A stretch of 64,000 bases of DNA from Enoplolaimus lenunculus (Eukaryota; Nematoda; Enoplea; Enoplida; Thoracostomopsidae), in assembly GCA_030248215.1 (NCBI GenBank), contig JASANG010001399.1, positions 61,180-125,179 of the forward strand. The letters are read 5' to 3'. Under the pieces are notes generated by a model. It ran no database searches. It was not told the DNA's origin and saw only the letters and a list, made by a program, of their open reading frames with translations. Below, one piece after another: positions 11,546 to 23,958 of this stretch; positions within the stretch are counted from its first letter, which is position 1, and each line of letters opens with the position of its first letter. The position numbers and the translations under genes were made by a program.

Positions 11546-11926
11546 GTCCCATTAGGAATTTTGCCGCAAGTTTTTAACAAGGTCAGGAGTAGAACGCCTG
11601 ATATCTTGCACTTGAGTTAAGCTAGAAGGACTTTGTTTCAGTGCATATGCACTGCACATTTATTGTATCGTGTTTGCTTTAAAATAAATTTACGTGCATA
11701 TGTTACGGCACAACAAAAATTGCCAAAGTTGTCATGCCAATCTTGGTTGTGGTGCTCTTCCTTTTCCACGTTTAAGATTACGGTATCTCATAGGCTTAGG
11801 CTTAGGTAAACACTCAGACAAACACTTAGGTAAACCTTTCCTAAACCTAAATCTAATCATGAACTTTAGCCAAAGACAGGTATGGAGAGAGTGAAGTGTA
11901 CAACAGCGTCATACGTGTGTATGTAT

Positions 11927-12313
11927 CAGGGTTCCAACAGGAACTAAAAATTGCAGAAACCGGAACAGGAACCGGAGTTTGAAATAATTTTCTTCACCGA
12001 ATTACTGTCAGGCATTTTAGAAAACTTGCCAAGAAATTGCTTACGTGAATTTTCAGCTATTTCATGACCAAATTTTGCGAAAGCACATCAGAGGCAGTTT
12101 ATTAACAAAATTGAACTAAATTGCAAAAACAGTCATTTCGAGATAACAATTTGTAAATGACAAGGTTTCCAGTATTTAAATGATTATGAATAATTTGCCA
12201 CAAAAACGTAAAAATTCCGGTTTCTGCTTCTTTGAATACAGGAAGAGGAACAGAAACAGGAATTGACTTTTTGCTGGACTTCTGGCCGGAAGAGGAATTC
12301 CGGTAGAACCCCG
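11927..12313. mobile_element. Element with CAGGGTTCC-type inverted ends
   Basis: CAGGGTTCCAACAGGAAC at the left and AATTCCGGTAGAACCCCG at the right are inverted. The edges are rich in AGGAACAGGAAC-like motifs. A partial copy lies near 32.4 kb. Confidence 0.6.
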
Positions 12314-12314
12314 A

Positions 12315-12372
12315 CATATATACATATACATATATACATATACATATATATGTATATGAATATATATGTGTG
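12315..12372. repeat. (TATACA)n-type AT microsatellite
   Basis: ATATACATATACATATATAC-like runs immediately follow the right end of the CAGGGTTCC-ended element. Confidence 0.8.
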
Positions 12373-13212
12373 TAGTTGAAGATTGCGATAAAACTGCGCT
12401 GAGCAAGGTGAAGCGTAAAAGTAAACAATTTTTCAATAGTCATCTAAGATGTCCGGATGCAAATTTTGTGATGGTGAGTGACGAACATTGGGTGGTCTTA
12501 ATAGAATAAACAAAAGTTTCAGTTCAATTAAAATGTTAAATATTTATTCAACGAAAGTTGAATTTGATTTGCGTACACTTGTCCGCTGCCTCTATGAATA
12601 GATCGTTTTTTTGTTTATGATATAATTTTGGACAATTAATGATATTATCATCAAGGTAAGATATATTACTAAGAGTGAAGATCAAACCTGCTCAATGGTC
12701 GATCCCAGAATATCTTAAAGGTGGCTTAATGTACAATATTTACAGAATAAAACCTGACGAGCGAAGAGCAACCGAAAAAACCAAACGCTATTCTAAGTAG
12801 AAAAACAAAGTAATAATTGTTCGTCGGTTGCAAAGTGCGAGGCTTGGGGGCGTGCAGCTTTTTTGCATATACAGCATAATAATAAGGATAACTATATTTT
12901 AAGGGTAGACAGGTCGAATGTTTCTGGTAGAAGGTTCTGATTTTTAATTGGTACTGGCGGTTACTGGAAAAGTTATGTATTACGGTTTATGTTTGTTAAG
13001 TAAATAAAATTGATTATACGGCGCTATTGAAATTAGCTACATCCGGAGTTAAAATAATATTTGATATGGGAAGGAACCTTACTGATATTTTGATAAAAAA
13101 TTTTACTGAAGTCCCCGTCCGGAATCGTCCGCGAGCACATCATTGAGTTGTGAATGTTTTCAGGAAAGCGTTACTTATAAAGAAATTAAGCTAAAACTAA
13201 TTGCTTAACTTG
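12373..13212. other. Nothing recognised
   Basis: AT-rich sequence with no long open frame or recognisable repeat. Confidence 0.45.
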
Positions 13213-13283
13213 CAATATATATACCTTTATATATAGATATATATGTATATATACATACATATATACATATATATATTTATTTA
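13213..13283. repeat. AT-rich microsatellite
   Basis: Alternating TATATA/TACATA runs of about 70 bases without coding signal. Confidence 0.75.
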
Positions 13284-13649
13284 GTTATTTATAAAAATAC
13301 CTTTATATCAAACTTATTGAACTAAAGAAGCCATACATTATCTAATGATAGTGATTTTCCCCGATACCTAAGAAACTGTTAGTTGTAATATTAAATTGTT
13401 CTCTTTAAACTGTACCTTTCCGTTATTACGGGCTTCAAAAACTGTGCTACAAATTTTCAAAGTTCGCAGAACATAGCTTCTATTTTTTGTAATTTTCAAA
13501 CATAAAATACATTATAAGTTTATGATACTTTTCGTGACAAATTATAATAGAACGTTTGATGAACACAAAGCATAAAATGCAAAAAATGTGCTTATTTCGA
13601 CGCAAACTATTTCTTAATTCCAAAAAAAACGCACGAAGTCATGTACATC

Positions 13650-13691
13650 TGGCAATTTGTGATAGGTGCTAAACACATTTGAGCATACGGG
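13650..13691. mobile_element. Remnant (right end) of the CCGTATTCTCAAATG family
   Basis: GTGATAGGTGCTAAACACA leading into CATTTGAGCATACGGG matches the right terminus of the family. Confidence 0.45.
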
Positions 13692-14588
13692 CGGCACAGG
13701 TTTAAGGTTATAATTTATCATATTTAGTGTCAATGACTAGACTTTGAAGTCACATTGCAGTCGGTCTAATGATCCGTGACAATATACAGTCGTGCATGTG
13801 TAAGGCATCTTCTGTGTATGCGTCTAAAACTGAATCCATATATGCATGTCATGTTTAGGTACCGCAAAACGTGCATAATTGATTAAATTTACTAATGTCC
13901 AGACATATTTTAGCGTGGCTAAAGCCCAACGCGACAACCGAAATTATGGTGGTTAACTGCGAAGCGGAGTTTCAATATATATTTTTGAACTAAGAAACCG
14001 ATACAGTATATCTAAGGTATTTCTAGCTTCAAATAGTGGTTTATGTTTCGCAGAAAATCAAATTTTTTGAAATTTTTGATAAACAGCGAATTCGTATTTC
14101 CGTCTTACATCGAACATGGAATGGGTAAACTCAGTGGTTTGCCAAAAATGTGTGTGGGTTTTTTTCCCGAAAGTGAATATAAAAGTTGCCAATATCAAGA
14201 AATGTCGAAATTAATCCTGCGACGGATATATCATTAATACTTTCGCGAGTGTTAGCGACCGAAAAGACAGACCTAATTTTAGTGTTAAAAGTAAACTGAA
14301 AGTTTGTCGCAAAATTGCAGAATTTTTGAGGGGTTTTGGGTACGAAGGAACGCGAAGCAATACAGTCGGTAAACTTGTGTAATTCATATAAACTATGACT
14401 TTTAATTTAAACATTCAAGTTTTGTGAGTGATAACCGTCACATAAAAAGTATTAAATGAACTGGCACAAAACAACAACGAACCTTGGTAGATCTTTTATA
14501 CTATCAAAATTTATGAGTCACAAACCTTTAAATCAAATATATAATATCAAATTTTTAATGCGTAACTCATGAAACTTGTATAACTAAG

Positions 14589-14799
14589 GCCCGTATTCTC
14601 AAATGTTCACAGCAACTATCATCATAGGTTTTCAAACTCACTAAATATTGCAGTTGCTGAACTCAAAATTGAAACAGTAGTAGAACAATTTATAGGCAAA
14701 AAAATGTGATCAATTTTAAACTTGAGAATTGACTGGTTCAAAAGTTACAAGAGCTATAACCAACTGGTGATAAGGTGCTACACACATTTGAGAATACGC
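14589..14799. mobile_element. MITE with CCGTATTCTCAAATG ends
   Basis: GCCCGTATTCTCAAATG and CATTTGAGAATACG are inverted ends, about 210 bases apart. Internal segments (TTTTCAAACTCAC, AACTGGTGATAAGGTGCTA) are shared with the copies near 4.7, 13.7 and 52.6 kb. Confidence 0.78.
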
Positions 14800-15117
14800 G
14801 ACTATATACGACTGAATAATGAAAATTTTCAAAATTACTAGTGCATATATAAGATAAGGTCGGAAACACTTGTATATTCGATCTTTTGAAATTTAAGCTT
14901 GTTAAAAACCCAAACGAAAAAAATGTAAAAAAATCAAGTGTTTTAGTTACTCTGATAGTTGAGCGGATTGTTTTAACTAATTTTTAGAACACAAACGTCT
15001 GAATTTTATCGCGGCACTGTGTGTTGTGTATTGAGCTGTTTTTCTGAGTAAGATTGTGCTATACCTGTAGCGTGATGACAGCCGGCGGTGCGCAATTATC
15101 AAAACTCTATGACGTTT

Positions 15118-15297
15118 TAGGGTTGCTCCATACTGGACGCCGCCACTTGCTTACAATTAATCACAGTGTTACGCGCAAGCCCGCGTCATTTTTTAATTTA
15201 ACTTAGCTTATGACGCACGGCGCCGGCGTTCCGCTGTGCACAGTGGTGTGCAGTGGACGACAGCGCGTTGCGCAGTTAAATACACACCAATCCTAAA
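15118..15297. mobile_element. Probable GC-rich foldback element
   Basis: AGGGTTGCTCCATACTGGAC at the left, GACGCACGGCGCCGGCG in the middle and CACCAATCCT at the right resemble the family loosely. A similar GC-rich piece lies just upstream (about 15049-15117). Boundaries are uncertain. Confidence 0.4.
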
Positions 15298-15522
15298 AGA
15301 TACCCTTGCAATAAGTACATCTTCGAATTTTTTGCATTAATTTTTGAAGAAATTGATTTCTAACCTGCAAGTAATGACCAAGTAAAATCTAACAGTAATA
15401 CCGAAGTTGTTCATTTAAATTAATCTTTTCATTTTGTAACAATGGTTATTTTAATTTCTTAAAATTTAGCTACTGTAGTGATCCGAATTAAATGGGGGGG
15501 GGGGCTGATTTTTATTTGGCTT

Positions 15523-15895
15523 CTCCAGAGGGTATTCCTCCTTGTTATTCGGTTACGGACTGCTACTTTTTTTATTCCATGCTCCGCGGCCCTTCGTTAC
15601 TGATATATATATCCAGTACTGCAATTATCCGTTGAATTACACGTTTATTTGTCTTGTCTCAATAGCTTGAGCGATAATACAATGTTATACAAAGGTATGT
15701 ACTTTCAAAATTTAAGTACGCTTTAAAGTTTCGAACTCAAGTTATTTGGTCCTGGAGTCATTTATGCTCTACAATTAGGGTTAATTGACATTTATGGACT
15801 CTTATTAGGGATACGGACTCCAATTGATTCGGACTCAAAATGAGGCTCCCCCTCTTATTACACCTCCCCCTCTTATTCGGGTCAATACAGCATGT
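15523..15895 (+). repeat. Unclassified interspersed repeat (about 370 bp)
   Basis: Shares CCCTTCGTTACTGATATAT, CTTTAAAGTTTCGAACTCAA, GTCCTGGAGTCATTTATGC and CTCTTATTCGGGTCAATACA with the copies near 4.1 and 26.9 kb. Family unknown. Confidence 0.62.
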
Positions 15896-17598
15896 AAGTT
15901 GTAGCTGTTTACGCACGAAAACTTGTTATTGAAATTTAAACATTCTCTAGTCTCAGAATACTGAAAAGATGACGGGGTTGAAACCAGCGGTGCATGGTTT
16001 TTCGTAGCAGGCTTTATCCGTAACGCATCGGTGGACGGTGTGAGAAGACTTCGTAATCCTGCATATTTTTTTGGACTTCATTTGTTCAATCATTGGGCAG
16101 TTGTAGAAACCCGAACTTGGCGTAGTTTGCTGGTTTTAAAATTTATTAGTAGTATGTAATGGGTGCTATGCACTTGTAAAAATACGCATCTAGAATGTAA
16201 CATAGGCACTAACCATATTACGAGACAATTTTATTAACAGCTGATTTGTAATACGCGAAATATAAGCATGGTTTACATTTTTGAGAAATTGGTTAATTTC
16301 GAGCCACGAAATTATGTCAGCACCGCACAGCGAAACAATATATATTCTATTAAGACTTTACTAAATAAGCTTATAGTATCATGTTCTAAAAGCAAAAATT
16401 GCAGACAACTTGCCGTACCAATGCGAGTGACTCCTCGGCTGTCTAAGAAGTTTAAATGCCACGATAATGACGCAATATTTAGTTCGACGCGACAGAAACT
16501 CTTCAGACACGCGATGTGCCAGCTTCAATTCTTGAAAGTAAAACTTTAGTTTGCACAAAGGCAGAGGCTTCAATTTTCAACCCTTATACTTCCCGATAGA
16601 ATCGGTGGACTTCTATTGTAGGATTGATGAGATCTAGGCAGCAACCGGCCTGGTGTGGTGTTTTCGATCTATCGGCCCTGTATGGAATTATCGCGGATTA
16701 GGTTACTATATGAGGTCTGCTTCCGGGTCCGGCATACAATCGACCTTTGCCTCCGACTCCGGATCCGGTTGGATGTTTGTCGGAGGTTGCGGCAATTTTG
16801 GTTGTGAAATTGCAAGTTCTGTTGAGCTCCGGCTGCGGCTTCGGTAATTTTTCCTTTCCCCTTTCAATTGCACCCTGCCGTGGAACGCACGGTACTTTGT
16901 TGTTGACTGGTCAACATCACTAAAAGAGAATCTTACATGCGAAGATCTTTCTGGAGTCTATATTTGACTCTGTTAGTATGGCATCAACCAGTAATTTGGA
17001 AATTGCTGCGTTCTTTAGGTATCATTCCATTTTTGGCTAAATCATACGAGTAAAAACTCCCCGTCCACGTAACAAATATCGAACTGAGTTGTAGATTTAT
17101 ACTTTGTTCATAGTATTTAAGTCTCACACTTACGGCAGGTTTAAGTTCAGTTCTATGATACGAGTAAAAATTACGCTTAGGCTTAAGCTTGGAATTACGC
17201 TTAATGTAAGGGGCCTGTTCAACATACCACGGCGATACCCATCGTCTCGTGAAAAACAAATAATAGGGGACATATTTTACAAAATTTCGCAAACCGTTAT
17301 TCGTGTCCAATATTTGCAATGGCTGAGCAGCCAATTGCCATAACGAACCTATAAGGTCTCATATAGTTCTACACTAACGGCGCGCAACATTTACCAGCCT
17401 AATTACCTTCAATGTGCCAAAATTGACACGAAGCGTTATATCATTAAATTCAACTTCTAGACACAGTCAGCTTCCGTAGTAAAGACTATCAAAGTCGTTG
17501 TCATAGTCTCATAATGAGTTAAGCGTTGTCTTTGCTTGCTTAGAAATTGCTCAGTCATGTCTTGATGAGAGCGGCAGGCAAACATTCTTGCGATTACC
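15896..17598. other. Intergenic; one TCCGG-rich patch
   Basis: At 16715-16850 TCCGGGTCCGG, CTCCGGATCCGG and CTCCGGCTGCGG recur in GC-rich DNA that stands out from its surroundings. It may be part of a further transposon family, but no second copy is seen. The rest is plain. Confidence 0.4.
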
Positions 17599-17762
17599 GG
17601 TCCCGTAGCCAAGGGTTGGCGGGCAATGGGGTCTCAGCCACACTAGAACAATTTTGGCCCTCCTAGAAAAAATTTTATTTTGCTTGCAAGTCATCGAAAA
17701 GCCTTGTATGCCCTTCCTGAAATATGTTTAGCCCTCTCGTCAAGGTGATCTCGCTACGGACC
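17599..17762 (+). mobile_element. GGCCCGTAGCCA MITE, full length
   Basis: GGTCCCGTAGCCAAGG and CTCGCTACGGACC are inverted ends. The core reads TTTTGCTTGCAAGTCATCGA then TTGTATGCCCTTCCTGAAA, as in other copies. Confidence 0.75.
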
Positions 17763-19120
17763 TGGCGACTACTCAGGGTGCGACCATGAAGTCCCTTGGG
17801 TTGGTCTTAGGGCAATCGCTCAAAATTAAATCTGAAAATGTTATCACAGCACAATATACTATCCTGTCAGCCTAGGTGGACCGGCAAAATTTGCTAGACA
17901 CGACCCCCAGTGCACTCTGTGTTCTCAGCTAAGGGCTGCAAATTGCGAGATGTAACGGTTTAGCTATATATGTCATTAGCAGACCAATTTGTCAGACAAG
18001 AAATTACGCGGTAGAACAACTAAAATTAAGCTGTCGAATGTGTGGAACCACGAAGATATTAGTAGTGTAACTTGATACAAGATGAATTTTTTATTTTCTG
18101 TCTACGATGCATTTCCTAGAAGCATTTCAAGATGTTACTTTGTGTTAACTGTGGCAAAAAATAATTATGCGTTGTTCTACTATAACATGAGTATAAATAC
18201 TACGGTATCTGTTGCAATTTATAGATTAATGTTCTTGTGCTAGACTTTTTGACGATTTTATTGGAAAAGTTTTCAATTGCTGTCTATCCATAATCACTTA
18301 TCGTATTAAGTGATATCGACTCTAGCGGAGGTATACCTAAGAACACTGAATAATGTGAAATTGCCCAGCGTGAAATATGTGCCCGTATTTCGAAATGCGT
18401 GTAGCCCTGTAGCATTAATCACCAGTATTTGATAGGTCTTGTAACTTTAAAACCAGGAAGTATAGTTTATATTTCGCGGTGCAGCGCTAAGTGTAGACCG
18501 CATTTTTACACCAACGGCACTTGCTGTTTAGTGGGCATAGTTTAAAAGTAGTGTCAGATTTCTAAACTGTTTTGCTTCTGTTTCTGCCTCTAGCGGCCTG
18601 ACAGTAGTCTATTTAATTTTAATCTCAAACTTTGTTCGGTCGTCTATTAGAATGAAATATTTTAAATAATTTTAGGCTGCAAAGACATGTTTTCAGTTTA
18701 AAATTGAATACTAGTTGACCGGGATAGCTGATTTAGGGCTGACTACATCAGTTTGAATATCTCTAAATTAATTGTAATCCAATAATCAGAATGTGCCCAG
18801 CTTTAAGATTCAAAAGCTGAGTCATCTCAATGGGTAAACACATGTTTAGATTCAGTAACGAGCATTGCTGAGCAAATTTGAGAGATTTTCTGGTAATTTG
18901 ATTTGTTGGCTTTGAGCGGATCCTCTGAAATCAAAATGTTTGCTGGGGTTATTGCTATTTAAGATATTTCTGTATTTTGTGTACGCTATATATTATGGCT
19001 GCGTTAAATGTTGTTCAATTTCAAGGATGCAATATAAACATTGAGATAACTGTTTAACCTGATTCTAGGTGGCCGAACAAGACACGCAGACTGAACGCTT
19101 CCAGGCTGTTTAGTGACACC
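17763..19120. other. Intergenic, no gene recognised
   Basis: Contains only the truncated MITE at 18381-18455. Confidence 0.45.
18381..18455. mobile_element. Truncated MITE of the CCGTATTCTCAAATG family
   Basis: GCCCGTATTTCGAAATGCG, then GTGTAGCCCTGTAGCATTA and a CACCAGTATTTGATAGG segment, resemble the left part of the family. The right end is absent. Confidence 0.5.
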
Positions 19121-19261
19121 GGCCCATGTATAAATCCAGGAGCGGAACGTTTTTTGCGGAACTGGAATGGAGTAGACTTAAGCTTTAGACTAATTTTTGC
19201 TTAGGCTAACGCTTAGGTATATGCGTATACAGTTGTTACGGCCCTGTTCTACATATTGGCC
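19121..19261 (-). mobile_element. Family A MITE, short copy
   Basis: Read on the minus strand, it starts GGCCAATATGTAGAACAGGG and ends CATGGGCC. The hexamer region is reduced to a few units. Flanks AGTGACAC and AGTGAAAC match at 7 of 8 positions. Confidence 0.75.
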
Positions 19262-20449
19262 AGTGAAACCAAAAACAGTTTTATTAAAAGGTATTAAAAT
19301 TTTTTAGCAACATCTCGGTGATGGCAGAGTATGCAAGCTGTGCTTGGGGCACCGGTAGGTATTTATAATGGAGTGAAGTTTGCTTCCCCAGCATCCTAGA
19401 CAGTATATGGAGAAAGAAATTAGTCAAACTTCCAGCACTACCAACGTATTTTAAGTTTATTACGCAGTACTGTACTTGCGCTACCCAGCACATTGTAGCG
19501 GCGTTGATGCGTACTTCATATAGTGTGAGAACAAGATATAAAAAATGGAACCTACTGATTAGAACAGTAATTGCCATGACACTCTAACTTCTGTTCAAGA
19601 ACAGCCCACTGTTGTTTAATAAATTTTTACCGTTTATACGATGCGCTTTGTTGATCGCTCCGAACTCCTTAACCAATCATAATTTATGTATCAACAAATT
19701 GATACCAAAAACTCAAATAACCTTTGGCGATAAGTAATGGTGTATACAAAGGGATCCCTGAAATACCTGGAAGAATTATAAATATTGACCATTTTATACT
19801 GCCATTAGAATTAAAAAGTTGAAAATATTTTCACACTGGCTGCACACGGTACTAAAGTCCGTGGCTGAGGTGGTTTCCACTAGAAAATGAAATCTTGGCT
19901 ACGCCCCTGATCATAAACCTTTATGATGGTGCAAAGAATGCCTGGCACGTTGTTCTTGTAATCAGTTTTAGTCATATTAACACATTTGTGTTTCTCGCGC
20001 GACTGAGCTAAACGCTTACACACACGGTGAGTATGGACTCTCCGGCAGGTATGTGGGAAGGGGTTGTAGCTACGTTCCCCCTGTATTTCGCAAGCAATTA
20101 GGTAGGTGTATGGAGAACAAAAGTTGTGAAATCTGTAGCTGTAGCTGTGAGCTTATCTAAAATTCGGCTCACTACACCTGGCTTGCCACATTCCAATCCA
20201 ATATTCAGGAGATTTTCATGATGGTGAGGCAGCTTGTTGTATGCCGCATCATTTCCGGTTGTATGATTTGTTTCCATAGTTCGCAAAACCCTTGCGTAGA
20301 ATTTAGAAACAGAAAGCGACTGAAAATATGTTTTTCTCATTTCGAACAAATACCTTTAATGTACGAACATAAAAGCTAAATTCTCAGGAGTGTTCTGGTG
20401 TGCCTCAGGTGAAGCTAAAGATGAGATGTACTAATATGATTGCATCACC
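19262..20449. other. Nothing recognised
   Basis: Open frames of 97 and 83 codons on the minus strand have no motif or splice context that supports them. Confidence 0.45.
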
Positions 20450-20647
20450 GGCCAACGTAAAGAACACGGCTGTAACAGTAATATAAGCATATGTCTAAGA
20501 CTAAGCCTAAGCATAAGCGTAAGAATGAGCTTATACCTAAGCCTAAGCCTAAGTTTAAGCCTAAGCATAAGAAATTAACCTAAAGCTTAAGCTTAATCTA
20601 TTGCCGTCCGACAGAAAAACGTTTCGCCCCGGAGCTTTACATGGGCC
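20450..20647 (+). mobile_element. Family A MITE, full length
   Basis: Ends GGCCAACGTAAAGAACA and GAGCTTTACATGGGCC surround two CCTAAG/CATAAG arrays and the AGCTTAAGCTTAATCTATTG motif found in most copies. Confidence 0.78.
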
Positions 20648-20689
20648 GTATACACCAATTTGCTCTTGTACAAGTCTTAACGCTTACGG

Positions 20690-20850
20690 TTAGTACGCTG
20701 ACTTAGGGTAAGACTTACGGCTTAAACTTAAGTTATAGACTTAGTCTTAGGGTCACGTGTTTGGCTTAGGTTTTCGGCTTCGGTAAAGAACTATCTAAAG
20801 GCTTAGGCGCAAATAAGCCCTTTTTTCTTCCTACGCTAAACCTAAAGATT
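20690..20850. repeat. Decayed TTAGGC-like array adjoining a family A copy
   Basis: CTTAGGGT, CTTACGGCTT and GGCTTAGG units on the plus strand follow 40 bases after a full copy of the opposite array orientation. No ends can be defined. Confidence 0.4.
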
Positions 20851-21548
20851 GCTGACGGTGGGAAGAGTGTAACTGAATACGACAATTAATGGTGGCTTTT
20901 TTTCAATCGGTAAAGGAAATGACATATCTGTTTTGAGACACAACGAAAAGTTTAAGCTTATTTTAGCATAAGTATATTGTGCTGGTTACAGGAATATAAG
21001 TAATATAATTATGGGTGTTAGTTTTAAATTTAAAAAATTACTTTGTTAGGTATTTGATTTAAGCATCGCAGCCTTTCTTTCTACAGAAACAAGGCTGTGG
21101 CAAAGATTTTGAAAAAATGAATCACATTCTACAAAACTTTCCAGAGGGGTTCTTGTGTTACCAGCTGAGAACAGGAAAGCAAAACTCGTTGGACCAAAGT
21201 CTCATATAGAGGTTGACTCCTGAAACGGACCCCTGACTACTCCCTTGAACCGAAGTCACATGTTATTTAAATATAGAATGTAATGTAACAAAATTTATTT
21301 TAGCGCAATTTCCATTGAAATTTACCGTACTGGAAGTAACATTTTATTGTGACAAAATGTTGCTTTGAGGCGAATTTTTTTTATTTTGTTGCAAACTGTG
21401 AACGTTCAGATTGCAAGTTTTTAATGATTTACAGTGACTCAATTTAGAGCTTAAATTTCGATTGGACGGTTTGAAAATATTGAAAGCGAAAAAATAGTTG
21501 TCTTCTACACGTATTCTCACAGATTTCGAAATTATCCCACTTTGCAAA

Positions 21549-21645
21549 ACTTTGGCTTAGGATTAGGCTTAGGTTTAGGTCTAAGTTTATACTTAGGATA
21601 AACCTGAGCTTAGTCATATGCTTGGGCTAAGTTCAAAGAGGGACA
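21549..21645. repeat. Decayed TTAGGC-like array
   Basis: Several GGCTTAGG and GGTTTAGG units in a row without recognisable transposon ends. Confidence 0.45.
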
Positions 21646-22116
21646 TGTATAACAGCCGAAATATGTTATATTATAAACTCTAGACCGCAATGGTATGATT
21701 CTTGAAAACTGACGTGTGTATAGTTCGAGATTGTTACTGGTGTTGTGCAAAATTTCGTTTCATTGCAATGGAACGCAAAAAAGAATATATGTTGAAACCA
21801 AATTCTGGTGTTCTTAAATTCTTTTAGCTCAACTTCAAACTCTATCATTGCTTTGAGACGTTGCGCAGACGCGTACGAACCCAGGGCTGTATTTATGATC
21901 GCTTTGGAGCAAAACGGGTAGACGCTAAGCACGGTGCTATATTTGTCGACAAAGTGTGGCACAACAGAATGGCCACAGATTTAGTTACTCGCCAAAATGA
22001 CTAGATCTAGTCACTGACATATATTGCATACAGTAAAAAATTGCGTTTCATAAGTTTTGTCAACCCAATCCCGTCAGAAATTTCTTTATCTGTAGCAAGG
22101 TACAGTTTGGACAGGC

Positions 22117-22318
22117 GGCCAATATAAAGAACAGGGGCGTGACAGCATTATAAGCATATTCCTAAGCCTAAGCCTAAGCCTAAGCGTAAGAATGAGCATA
22201 TTTCCAAGTCTATGCCTCAGCCTAAGCCTAAGCCAAGCAAAAACAGTAGTCTAACGCTTAAGCTTATTCTATTCTAGTTCGACAGAAAAACGTTCCGCCC
22301 CTGAACTTTACATGAGCC
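22117..22318 (+). mobile_element. Family A MITE, full length
   Basis: Ends GGCCAATATAAAGAACAGGG and TGAACTTTACATGAGCC. The array has four near-perfect CCTAAG units, then AAGAATGAGCATATT, then a second array. Both flanks begin GGACA. Confidence 0.8.
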
Positions 22319-22591
22319 GGACAAGAAAAGCATGCTCCGGTGTGATTTATTTCTCAAACCCTACGTTCTCCAAGTGTACACTATAAATGGAAGATATATA
22401 AAAGTCGGGATATTTCAAAAAGCAAACTTTCACAATCGAAACGAAACTCTTTGTCGAATAACCAGAATTTTAAAACGGCTTGAGGCTTTTCTGAAAGTAA
22501 AATCTTTTTCAAGCAAAATCAAACTGTACGTGCATTGCACAAATGACACAGGAAGCATCTTCGCTAATAAGCTTTTTTTGGACTCAATATC

Positions 22592-22770
22592 AAAGGCGTA
22601 GCCAGGATTTCAGCTCGAGCGGGTACAACCTGCATGTAGATAAAAAATGGTTTGACCTTTAGGATCCCAATAGTTATCGTAAAATCTGTTGAATTTGTTT
22701 TCTACTTTGTTTCACCCGAGGGTTCGGAGGGGATACAAAATGTATGAACCCTCGTTTTACCTACCCCCTT
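22592..22770. repeat. Possible interspersed repeat beginning AAAGGCGTAGCCAG
   Basis: AAAGGCGTAGCCAGGATTTC and a later TTCGGAGGGGATACAAAATG resemble the piece at 53922-54103. A GGGGCGTAGTCAGAATTT scrap lies at 62480. Ends and size are not established. Confidence 0.35.
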
Positions 22771-23507
22771 GGTCAATATTCGATGAGAGTATGTTTTATT
22801 GTGTGAAATCCGAGTTCACCTTATTGCCGGTTGCATAGCTCAAAAGCACAGCGATACCTAGCACGACGGTTGGACGAAACCAGAACAAAAATCAAGCTCA
22901 TTTTGTTTGAAAACCACACACACAAAATAGTTTTACACACGAGGCAGTGAGAGATTGCCGTAAATTTAAGAATAGAATAATAACGGGCGTTTGGGTGATT
23001 GAACATTTTGTGGCGGCGCTGAAGAGAACATTTTTTCAGCCCCAAACATTCTTTTCTTTCAGCTCTGGAATTCGTCTTTGCAGGCAGCCTGTCAACGAGT
23101 AGAATCACATTAATAAGCTGTCGTCATTTGAGCTGTAAATTGAGAGCGTATTTATTTAACAAGTTATCACGACGTTTTAAATTTTGGCATTGAAAATGTG
23201 TCAGGAACTGCGTTCTAAGTTAACGGACTATGCACAAAATCAACAAATGTCGAAAACTTCCTTACTGAGTATATACGTGATTATTCCTGCAATTGCTAGC
23301 TAATGAAGCCACATAATTTTAGTTGACGCATACTATAAGCTTACCTACTGATAAAAGTCCGCGTTTCCAAATTGTGAGATTCCTCTTGCGTTTGCAGAGG
23401 CTCACACTTTCGAGCGTATTCGAGCGCTGAGCACAGTTCGGTATTATTCGCGGGATATCTTTAGCAGATGGGTGGCAAAATAAAATACGGTCATTTGGAA
23501 CATCGCG
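22771..23507. other. Nothing recognised
   Basis: Plain sequence before the 144-bp tandem duplication. A 95-codon minus-strand frame shows no family motif. Confidence 0.45.
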
Positions 23508-23795
23508 TTTAAGTAACTTTAAATAACTTTGTAATGTGGCGTGAACATTTTTACAAACTTTCAGATTGACAACAACGAAACTCCAAAAGTATTCTTTCCA
23601 TACACTGCAAAAAATGGTGAGTCAAAGTGACTCTTTCCGAAATAAGCTGCATTTAAGTAACTTTAAATAACTTTGTAATGTGGCGTGAACATTTTTACAA
23701 ACTTTCAGATTGACAACAACGAAACTCCAAAAGTATTCTTTCCATACACTGCAAAAAATGGTGAGTCAAAGTGACTCTCTCCGAAATAAGCTGTA
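23508..23795. repeat. Tandem duplication, period 144 bp, two copies
   Basis: TTTAAGTAACTTTAAATAAC at 23508 recurs at 23652, and TACACTGCAAAAAATGG at 23601 recurs at 23745. Each unit holds 93 bases of ordinary flank plus 51 bases of the MITE's left end. The copies are almost identical. Confidence 0.85.
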
Positions 23796-23958
23796 CGGGG
23801 CTACATAAACTGAGTCAAATTCGACTCCGCCAGAGTCAAACATTGAAACTCAGTGAGTCGAATTTGACTCTGACTGCGTGGAATTTGACCCAACTTGCGT
23901 AGTCCTGTTGAGCCTATTTCGGAGAGAGTTAGTATGATTAACCATTTTTTGCAGTGTA
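23745..23958. mobile_element. TA-flanked MITE with CACTGCAAAAAATGG inverted ends
   Basis: TA-CACTGCAAAAAATGG at the left mirrors CCATTTTTTGCAGTG-TA at the right. The arms extend inward with GTGAGTCAAAGTGACTC and GAGTCAAATTCGACTC motifs that are themselves near-palindromic, so the whole element can fold back. TA flanks suggest Tc1/mariner-type mobilisation (inference). A tandem duplication has copied its left end. Confidence 0.78.

Noticed and set aside
15523-15895. Solo long terminal repeat
   Set aside because: No TG...CA ends, target duplication, primer-binding site or linked coding region can be seen, so I left the family unclassified.
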